Positions 55,953 through 64,000 of a stretch of DNA of 64,000 bases are shown piece after piece. The DNA lies in assembly GCA_016648135.1 (NCBI GenBank), contig JADDOH010023145.1:186001-250000 (forward strand). The letters are read 5' to 3'. The notes below the pieces were generated by a model, which saw only the letters and a list, made by a program, of their open reading frames with translations, had not been told where the DNA came from and made no database searches. Position numbers and translations under genes: made by a program. How positions within the stretch are numbered: the stretch's first letter is position 1; each line of letters opens with the position of its first letter. The stretch comes from Agrypnia vestita (taxonomy: Eukaryota > Arthropoda > Insecta > Trichoptera > Phryganeidae).

Positions 55953-56006
55953 GGTTTTGGAAGACACACTAGTAGCTGCCGAATCTTCTTCAATAAAAGT
56001 AAAACT
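55953..56006 (-). pseudogene. Second copy of the transposase helix-turn-helix exon
   Basis: On the minus strand TTTTTTTCAG precedes, and GTAAGA follows, a 54-nt open segment reading SFTFIEEDSAATSVSSKT. It is clearly related to FSLTDEVSAATGVSSRTV at 55029. It is either an exon of a second, lost copy or a tandem exon duplication. It is too short to judge alone. Confidence 0.5.
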
Positions 56007-56009
56007 CTG

Positions 56010-56435
56010 AAAAAAACATATAATATCTATTAAAACTTGAATGTTTTTAGGTTTTACTTAAATAAAACAAAATATGCAATATATTTCTCTGACCAACATT
56101 GTTGCTCAGAGAAATAAAAAAAAAGTATTTAAAGTCTCATTGTTTACCTATTATTAGTATAAAAGACTAAAATAAATTAAATTAATACAAAATATAATAT
56201 TAATTACCTCCAACAATCAATCAATTATTTTAAGTATTTCGTAAATAAGTATGAATCCGTTTTAGTGCTGAGAACAACCGTGCACTGCTAGCATGAAATT
56301 GTAATAATTAAAACCGCCAATTGATTTAATTGTGGAAAAGTTTCCTGTAAATTTTCTTCAACACAATATTCTAAAATTTACAAAATATTTTTTCTTCGAA
56401 TTATGAAGAACTGTATAAAATTTTTAATTCATTAT
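56010..56435. other. No gene seen
   Basis: AT-rich with no supported feature. Confidence 0.4.
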
Positions 56436-56439
56436 CAAG

Positions 56440-56740
56440 TTTTTTTTTTTCAATATTTTTGACAACAAAATACAGTAATTTATCTCTATTACAAAAAATT
56501 TATTCGTTTCAATACAAATTAAATAAAATTAAAGAAACCCTGCAGAAATTCTAATCAGAATTTTTTCAAGTTATTATTTTAGTTTTACAAAAAACTATTT
56601 TTAAATATTGAAAACTTTGATATGGCGTATCTCCATAACCATTGAATAAATATAAGCTCATGGAATGAACATTTTCGACTCATAATTAAAGCAGGAATCT
56701 ACCTGTAAGTATCGTGGTCTAGCTCTGTTACATCCTCTAT
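56440..56740 (+). repeat. Relative of the foldback element, single arm
   Basis: ACAGTAATTTATCTCTATTA, then AACTTTGATATGGCGTATCT, CCATAACCATTGA, GAACATTTTCGACTCATAAT and AGCAGGAATCTACCTG follow the order of 20140-20340. Here the sequence is not palindromic, so it may represent the unit from which the palindrome was made. Confidence 0.6.
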
Positions 56741-56997
56741 ATTTTGTTGATTAGTCACCCTGTTTTATCTGCAATGCATCAAATATCACGTATAAAAATA
56801 TAGTAAATACAATTAGTACTCTCATGTCTATGTGCACGCAATGCACACATCGCGTGTATGTTTTGTGTACAATTCACCAATAGAGCTATGTAACACGAGG
56901 GTAAAGGCACATAGAAGAACGTCAATAGCATGCTACAATCAGGAAAAGAAGACGAAAAGAAAAAGAAGAATAAACAGGCCAACGCGTTGCCTGTAGC

Positions 56998-57586
56998 TAG
57001 GGTTGCCAACTTTTATTAGAAGAAATAGAGTATATCTGATTTCAAAAGAAGTAAATAGAGAGAACGGACTTATAAAAAAATAGTATAATTTATTTCAATT
57101 TTTTGAAAAGGTATTTTTTGCTGCTTTTTGCAGCACATTTTCATTGTTTTAAAAAGAATTGTACGACTCCAAACATTCTAACTCTAAGTTTACATAGTTC
57201 ATGAGCTCATTTTTAATCAATTTCAATGAAGCCCTGTTGCTCTCTTCCCGCCACTTCGCACTCATGACCGAAAAGAATTCTCTCAGGCGGGAACAGAGAG
57301 TATATAGCTAACGATTAAAAAAAAATTGTCAGGACATTTTTTAAATATGAATTGCCATTTTTCTGCAGTGGATTTTTGCATAAAATCTGCGTTATTTAAC
57401 ATTTCGCCTTGGAGTTCTTTTAAAATTATAACTTCTATGCATCATATATGCGTGACTGGCACTAGTATAGTAAACGCTGTGTAAAAAATAGTATTTTAGC
57501 GTCCTCTATTAGTGTTATAGATTATAGAGTACGCCTACATGATATAGAGTACAATACTCTATTTTAGAGTACGGTTGGCAATCCTA
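56998..57586 (-). mobile_element. hAT element with perfect 8-bp target duplication
   Basis: The target duplication CCTGTAGC is at 56990-56997 and 57587-57594. The ends are TAGGGTTGCCAAC and GTTGGCAATCCTA. On the minus strand around 57300-57150 the frame reads LREFFSVMSAKWREESNRAS then LKLIKNELMNYVNLELECLE, like the C-terminal region of hAT transposases. The rest of the gene is deleted. The repeated AGAGTA(TA/CAATACTCT) motif sits next to both ends. Confidence 0.8.
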
Positions 57587-57599
57587 CCTGTAGCACATG

Positions 57600-59680
57600 T
57601 TACCAAGAGACCCTTGGATGTAATAAAATATCTCTTTTACAAGCAAACATTTCTCGATTTGATGTGAGAAAATTTCGTAGTAACACTAGTCAAATCAATT
57701 TATCTAATTCAACGTTCACTAATAAAGTGAGGTTAATTACCTACACGATTTTGTCCCTCTTATACGATTTAATTAATGTCGAAAAAGAACATTCTCTGCT
57801 GCAGTTAGGGATCAGACAGTAAAATTGTAAGACAATTTCTAATTTTGGAAAGCACGACTCTTATCAATTGCAGTTCCAGAACCTCATTCTTTTTGTTGTC
57901 AAGTAGCCACATCTGTTTTAAATATTTTGGCGAATTGCGTTCGCAATATTGCAAATTCGTTACTTAGACTTTCTTCCAAATCATATGAGTAAGCCCTGGC
58001 GATATTTGGAGTTCTTTTCAAGATCTTAAATCCAACCAAGGGCCTTTTGCTACAGGCCTTAATGTGGCACTGACAACTAATTCAAAGTTTATCAGGTAGG
58101 TAAATGAATACTAAAATTCGTTGGCATGATAAAATTTAAAAAAAAACTGTTCTCTCTTTTCAAAAAGTGTAGTCGAATTACATACTAATTAGATTTATAA
58201 AATATGTGTTATCTTACTCAGCTGTCATCTGAGTCCATAATAATGTCAGATTGTGATTTATGAATTGTTTTGGTGTTTTTACAACATGAAAAAAAATGTG
58301 AATAGAATATAATACATTAAAAAGTTAATGTGTCTAATATACGCACAGCCATTAATTACGAGGATATCATTTTTGTCCATTGTCAGCAGATTTTGCGTAG
58401 CTTTTGCCATCATACGAGTAAGTAATTTTTTTTGAATAATTATGTTTTCTCTGCATTAAAAGTCCTTAATTATATTTCTTTTAAAACGCGTGTGGTCTAA
58501 AACGGTGGTGCGTGGTCTACTGCCAAAAGGAAAAAAATTCTCGCGTGTACTTATGTACTTACAGGCGGTAGCAGTTTAACTTAAAAAATAAAATAAACAC
58601 AAAATTATATTTTAATGACGTTCAAAGTATTGAGTATCGAAACATTCGTGAACTCGCATGTAAACAGAATCTGACACCTGATGAGAATTCAATATGGCAT
58701 CATTCTCATCATCGGGTGCGCGTATTTCGTTAAATATTAAAATTTCACTTTAACAACTAACTTCATGGTCTCGCATTTCCCCTACATGATGCACACGCTG
58801 CGCCTGCGCAACTTCCTTTACAGTATAATTTTTACCCTAAATGTACCAAAAGAAGTATATCTTCAAAAATGCTAAAGTGGCGTTTTTAGCCTAATGGAAT
58901 TTTATGTCTATTTATATATGCAATATGATTATGTGGGAATTAGCCAGATTAGCCTCCACGGAAAGAGTCCTCAAATCCGGGCCCGCCGGGCGGAGTAGGG
59001 AAGAGATGCAAGCCGCAGGGCGTACGACCTGTCATCGACAGGTTTAAGGATCCTTTATGTCATGACTACGTCCACCATTTCTTCCATCCCCTCCCTCCCT
59101 CCTTAAAGTGACGGTAATTTTGTCAAATGTAGCGAAATATTATCTGTTTATCGACTTCTATACAATAGCCATTTCAGAAAGGGGCTATTTAATGCGAATA
59201 AAACATCATGTTGTAAATCATCAATAATATTTTCAAATTATCTTACAATGTATTTTAATATCTTTCAAAGAAAAATGTCGCTAATTGAGTACTTTGTAAC
59301 ATACTGTCATTTACCAAACTATCCTCAACACCTTTTATTTAAAAAAAAACAATAGTCTGCTGGTTTCCCGAATCGAACGCTTGACCTTTCGATCACCGCA
59401 GAGGCATAAAGCAAACAAGGACATGCATGTTTGCTGCTAGGAATCTTTCCGTAATGGATAACATTTTTTACAACACTAAATGTATAAAAAAAAATCATTA
59501 AACATTTGTATTTACATAATACGTGGTACTCAGCACAGAATATTAACATCAGAATAAATAAACTAATATTTATTTAAACTCTTTCAATGACATTTCAGAA
59601 AAAAACCGTAAGATTTATTTGCCAAATTATATTTTTAATTAGAAAATAGAAATATTTGGATACACTGTTATTTTTGATAT
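57600..59680. other. No assigned gene
   Basis: Mostly AT-rich. A GC-rich patch at 58955-59100 and a B-box-like GCGTTCGATTCGGG on the minus strand near 59365-59382 are the only marked spots; the latter may be a decayed tRNA-derived sequence. Confidence 0.3.
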
Positions 59681-59884
59681 GTGTAAAGTAATTGCTGATT
59701 AGCGACGCAACTATTTTACATTTAATTAAAAATATAAGTATAATTTTACCATTAATGATGTTTATGGATGTACATATACATATGATTTACTACAATGTCA
59801 CGACCCATTGGGAGTCGTCATTTGAAGTAAAACTAGGTCACCATGTGAGTCAGTTGTGGTTTTTAAGTTCTCCCTTTTTAATTT

Positions 59885-60290
59885 TTTGAGACGGGTTTCG
59901 CCTTATGAGGGCATTATCAATCTAAATATTTTACATTCAACAACTTGTATTTATAATAAAAGTATTAGAAAGAGATGCTACAAAGAAGGCGCTGAGAAAC
60001 GGAGACTTTTGTAAATATGTGATGGTGTTTATAAATGTTTTTTCAGAATTCCAGTTCTTTTGAATTTTGACAGTTTCTAATCTGTTCATTATCAATCCTT
60101 TATGAGGAACCAAGTGTAGCAGTTTTAGCCAGTGATTATCGAAAGAATGGCTGGTATTATTTATATGGTTGGAAAATTCTGAGAAATTGTTGCGTATTCG
60201 TCACATCGAGCGGTTTTCGTGTGTGCGCCATCCCGCGGCCAGTTTTTGAAACACTACAGATTTACAGGTTCGGCATATGTGACAGATAAT
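59885..60290 (-). mobile_element. Penelope-like element remnant with hammerhead-like end
   Basis: On the minus strand, with frame changes, the order is FKNWPRDGAHTKTARCDE (decayed nuclease region), SNHMNNTSHSF, KLLHLVPHKGLIMNRLETVK and FINTITYLQKSPF. This parallels FANHLLENDHGF, LSILHINNFGLKLNNLESLG and IINNQLNLTTSP of the PLE at 43890-44975. It ends with TTGATAATGCCCTCATAAGG then CGAAACCCGTCTC (59926 to 59887), in hammerhead order: box (T for C, A for G), GCC/GGC stem, GAAAC, triplet GTC. The copy is old and inactive. Confidence 0.6.
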
Positions 60291-60435
60291 CGATGTTTAT
60301 TACGAAATATGATTATATTTTTAAGAAATGTCTGTAGATGCCAGCACCATGAAAGTATTGGGATTCATCCAGTATATGTTAAAATATTGTATGAGTTAGG
60401 CGCTCTACTTGATCGGCGATCAAAGTTGGTGTGTC

Positions 60436-60510
60436 AACAGTTGATACGGCCGCGCACAAAAACGTATTCATAGCCGTATCAACTGTTGATACGGACGCGT
60501 TCAAAGGGTT
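60436..60510. repeat. Imperfect palindrome with TTAA-side end
   Basis: CAACAGTTGATACGGC (60436) and GCCGTATCAACTGTTG (60473) are inverted copies around 20 bases. The complement of the right side reads TTAACCCTTTGAACGC, like a piggyBac-type start. The partner end was not found. Confidence 0.4.
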
Positions 60511-60802
60511 AAAAAATGGCGATGTTCCTTTGTTTGTAAATTTTAGAAACTGGGCCAATATATAATATTTTACGCCAATAACTGTTTTTAGTAGACTTAC
60601 TTTTATGCCCCGAGTAAAGCATTGGTGTTTTAGCTCAACACAAAGTCCTAATATATCATCGCATTCATCTTCTGTAGAAGGTGAACTTTATGTCTTTGAT
60701 TGTAAACTCCTGGAGGACAGGCGAGGTTATATTCTAGCTGTCCATCTTGTGGCGCCAGTATGATAATATTTCAAATACAGCATGTGTATGCGTACAGATG
60801 CA

Positions 60803-60847
60803 AAACCGCCACTATCCATATGGAGCCCATATGTATAGTGGCGGTTT
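60803..60847. repeat. Strong short palindrome
   Basis: Arms AAACCGCCACTATCCATATG G and CCATATGTATAGTGGCGGTTT pair over 21 positions with one mismatch and a 3-base loop. It can form a stable hairpin in DNA or RNA. It may be the fused ends of a deleted element. Confidence 0.7.
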
Positions 60848-60849
60848 CG

Positions 60850-61560
60850 CAAAAATACACCACATGTGAAGAGAATGCAAAAGATAAATTAAACTTACCT
60901 ACTTTGCTGTTTCAGGTAGAAGAGCAGTCTATCAATAACATTTATTGTTTTTTTGTCATATCATCATTAACAGAAAGAATTTATTTTAATCAGCCTCTAA
61001 ATGAATGTGGATTTATAAGTACATATTATGTTTTTATCCCCAAATACATCAACTTAGCGGTAACAGGGCCATAACAATGCTTCCAAATGACACATTAGTA
61101 GGTCAGTTGTATCTACCTGGTTTTTCAGTAGCCTTTCATTTAGCATAGATCTTTACGTTTCCCACCAATTAAACTATCTGTTTTCGTAAAAATCTATGCT
61201 TTAAATTAACTATTAGATACTTTAAACCAAGTTGACATAAACATCCCTTATTATTATCTTTTTACTCCCTAAATAAAATAATAAACTCTTTGTTTTAAGC
61301 ATGTTTAATTTTAAAATATCAAATAAACTGATATCATTTTTTTAGAAACGAGTCTGAATATTTTTGCTGTTCATCAAATACAGCAAACATTCTTCATCGT
61401 GCCAGAGGTAATCTTACTCCTCCAACATGACTTTGCCACGCATTTATGAGTTTTTCTGTGGACGAAGTCTAAAGTTCGGCACTTACTTCGTTGGTTGGGC
61501 ACAAATAGTAAGTGGTATAATTTATTTATTTTAAGAAAACAAAGATTAGAATGCCACCAG
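60850..61560. other. No gene seen
   Basis: AT-rich with no supported feature. Confidence 0.4.
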
Positions 61561-61564
61561 TATA

Positions 61565-62004
61565 AATTGGCATGTGAGGGAATGCATCACTGTCATGAAA
61601 CAGAAGTTACCAGGGTGTAAATTTATTACACAATACATAATATACAGAGTGTCCGGTGACCGGTGTCGGAGCCTTTAATAGAAATTTGGTCGGGCAACTA
61701 AAGAAACAAACCAGTAATGGCAGCCGCTCTGTCTAGAGTCCTGTCAAACAATAATATCGGTCCATTATTTGATTTTTCGCAAAACTTTAATACTTCAAGG
61801 GCAATTGTTCTTGCACCACCCCGGACTGTATTGGATGTTTTGGGCATAATTATTTAGTGTATATTGGAAATCAAGAAGTCATAGCTCACGTGCAAATATG
61901 AGATTCATCAATATGAGATCAAATATGAGACTGAACATGAGGGTGAGGGGTTACCACCGAGTGCAGGCGGGGCGGGTTTTTTCCAAAGTCGCCGCACGCC
62001 AATT
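61565..62004 (-). mobile_element. Non-autonomous Tc1/mariner-type element, copy 3
   Basis: The ends AATTGGCATGTG and CGCACGCCAATT are beside TA. It is collinear with 51646-52064. The minus-strand first exon is decayed (TVRGGARTIALEVLKFCE). It is the most diverged of the three copies. Confidence 0.7.
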
Positions 62005-62009
62005 TATGT

Positions 62010-63115
62010 TGGTCAAGCAATAGCATCTGAGTAATTATAGTATTGAACATAATCTTGGCAGCATAATAAAAATGAAATCTTAAATATGACTTTCTAAAGT
62101 AGGGATGAAACACAAGTTGCAGCAATTATGTTATTGTTTTCCAATATAAGCTGAGCACTTGCGCTATGATACATAAATAGGGCATACTTGGTGATCTCTT
62201 GCGACCTGGTTCGAATCTCCAACCAGTTGGTCATTGAGTCAATTGAGCCATAAAAAGTACATTGTGTGTAAACTGCTCCAAATGCTTATGTAAATTAATT
62301 GCTTTTATGTGTATAGTTATAATATTGAATTTGTAATGCAGTAAGAAGGGTCCAGGGAAATGAGAACATTTATGGATATAAAAACGTTTCTAGGCAGTTG
62401 CAGTGTTTTAGAAAACCTATGAAATTGTCAAAACACCAAGCTTAAAATTTTCTGAATCTCACACAACGGCAGTTTGAAATAATCTCAAACTATATTAAAA
62501 GGTGCCATTTGAAACTCTCATTACTTTGAGTACTTTGTTTAAATAATAAAATGCTTCATTTCGGTCTTAAATATCATATTTGTTTGTGGCTAATGGGTCC
62601 TAAATATTGCCCAAAAACTTCATATATGCAAAGAAAACTCTGATCAGAAGTTACTTATTTTAGCTCAACAAAGGCAATTGAGCATATACTAACTAGATTT
62701 TAAGTCTTAGAGACTTAGCAGTACTTCTTTCCCTGGACTCTAAATTGCTGATTGAAAGCATAAACTACATATGTATATATAAATCACTTATTTTTACAGT
62801 AAACGGTTTTGAAACTGTAACTTTGTCAGGATAGATATACACTGCAGAATGTGTTTGTCATATACCTACTATCATTAAAATGAATCGTTAATATTGCACT
62901 GAGAATGTGTACCTACTGATGCTGATAACAACGATGTCATGCAACGGGGGTCAGTCAACCGTAACCGCAAACTATTACGCATGGAATCCAGGGTCACTCA
63001 TCCGTGAATCTCCTCTGTAGAGAATTCTACGACATCTCTAGTAATATACACTATAGAAGAGCCTAGAAAATTCTATAGGCTTCTCGTTGTCTCTAAAACA
63101 AATCTGACTAAGGAA
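62010..63115. other. No assigned gene
   Basis: CCTGGTTCGAATCTCC (62206-62221) is B-box-like but has no tRNA context. GAAGAGCCTAGAAAATTCTATAGGCTTC (63057-63084) is a small inverted repeat. Nothing else is supported. Confidence 0.35.
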
Positions 63116-63121
63116 TTTAGC

Positions 63122-63160
63122 TATAAAGCGACATGCGATGCAGGCTCAGGCAATTCAGTT
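63122..63160 (+). promoter_or_regulatory. Possible core promoter
   Basis: TATAAAG at 63122-63128 is followed by TTCAGTT around 63154-63160, an initiator-like TCAGT. The spacing is a few bases longer than the usual 30, so support is weak. It precedes the candidate exon at 63661 on the same strand. Confidence 0.3.
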
Positions 63161-63549
63161 CATGACGACACCAGTGTGATATCTGTAGCATAAAACAGTT
63201 TGATCAGTGATTTTTGATATTACAACACGCAATATTAGTAAGCGAGAAAACAAAGTGTGACTACCAGTGATACCAGCGGAATAAAGAGAGAATACCGGTG
63301 GGAAAAGTTTCTACGTATGAATATTGAACAGAGTTTACCAGAAGTGACCTAATCAATAGAGACAGCGTTAATTAGTGGGAATTAAGTATCAGTTCCATGA
63401 AATATTCAGAAGACATTTAGCGACTATAAAATTACGAATTGTATCTACTACAATTTAACTCGTGTTCAGTGACTTTCTTTGGTAATAAATTAAACTAAAT
63501 TAATTTCCATTGATTTTATTTGCCTCCCAAAGCTACGGTCCCGTGACTT

Positions 63550-63590
63550 CTATTCTGATGAATGTATTATGGTATCGAAACCAGTCAATG
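63550..63590 (+). ncRNA. Hammerhead-like motif, degenerate
   Basis: TATT / AATG stem I, CTGATGA box, a weak stem II, GAAAC, ACCAGT and triplet GTC. The box and GAAAC are exact but stem II pairs poorly. It is probably a decayed PLE end within an intron. Confidence 0.3.
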
Positions 63591-63660
63591 TCAAATTAAT
63601 TTATTAATGTGGTTAGTATTGGTATTTCCCAAATAATTATTTTATTTGTAATTATTGCAG

Positions 63661-63834
63661 ATATTTTCAATAATATGGATGTCAGTAACCATTTTCTCAT
63701 TGGTGTCTCATGATAAGTATGTGCACTCGATTAAACATGTCAAAATGCTGAACGTTTTTTCGCATATCTTCATCCTGCTGTGCTCCATGATTAGTTTATT
63801 TTCAGGCGTATTTCTCATTCTGTATGTCAAACAG
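63661..63834 (+). CDS. Internal exon of an unidentified membrane protein
   Basis: A 58-codon open segment lies between a good acceptor (ATTATTTGTAATTATTGCAG) and a good donor (CAG, GTCAGT). Both boundaries are phase 0. The protein has two hydrophobic helices, IFSIIWMSVTIFSLV and FILLCSMISLFSGVFLILYV, joined by a basic loop HDKYVHSIKHVKML. An ATG at 63317 opens nine codons (MNIEQSLPE) to a weak donor GTGACC in the same phase and could be a first exon. The next exon would lie beyond the window. The family is not recognised. Splice fit and helix pattern favour a real exon over chance. Confidence 0.45.
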
Positions 63835-64000
63835 GTCAGTCTAACTACGGCAGGCTATAGTTCTGTCAAGTTATCAAACTTTTATATAAATTTTAAATAG
63901 TTTTTACAAAACAGGTCTCTAGGATTAAAAAAATGTTTTGAATGCAGTCACCGAGGATTACTAATTTCGAATATATTGAATTCAAGATTTTATATGAAAT

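Overview
The window looks like AT-rich nuclear DNA of an insect. The mix of non-LTR retrotransposon (LINE) 3' ends, tRNA-derived SINE heads, hAT, PIF/Harbinger, mariner and TTAA-flanked elements, plus a short CCTAA run, suggests an arthropod, perhaps a moth or butterfly. That guess rests on repeat style, not on a diagnostic gene. No complete host gene is visible. The best host-gene candidate is one two-helix membrane-protein exon with good splice signals at 63661-63834. Almost everything else that can be read is mobile DNA, much of it nested and broken.

Layout. 1-9550 holds two inverted copies of an hAT-like element, two opposed copies of a LINE with a (TTAG)n tail (one intact with an 11-bp target duplication, one split by an hAT-like MITE), a PIF/Harbinger derivative carrying a LINE in its belly, and SINE and MITE pieces. 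9550-19200 has a TTAA-flanked element containing a tRNA-Arg-like gene, an internally deleted mariner, and several degraded LINE tails. 19205-21180 is a repeat split by a 1.4-kb palindromic (foldback) element; an uninterrupted relative of the same site lies at 46965-47660. 22291-25330 is a head-to-tail train of three inverted-repeat elements that share their junction target sites. 33836-35169 shows the same arrangement with two others.

41340-46230 and 59885-60290 contain Penelope-like retroelement (PLE) sequence. The best copy (43721-45141) has an open 361-codon frame with reverse transcriptase and GIY-YIG endonuclease regions. It sits between inverted terminal repeats that each carry a hammerhead ribozyme motif. 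Weaker hammerhead-like motifs occur at four or more other places.

51646-56006 is a Tc1/mariner-superfamily neighbourhood. It has a broken transposase whose second aspartate and glutamate are 82 residues apart, and a LINE sits inside it with a 6-bp target duplication. Two short relatives that keep only the first exon lie beside it, and a third is at 61565-62004. 56998-57586 is a clean hAT element with a perfect 8-bp target duplication.

The elements do not form a pathway. The value of the window lies in its insertion chronology, its filled/empty site pair, its ribozyme-bearing retroelements, and its short elements lying next to a candidate source gene. Boundaries without a target duplication are approximate. 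Family names come from motif reading by eye.
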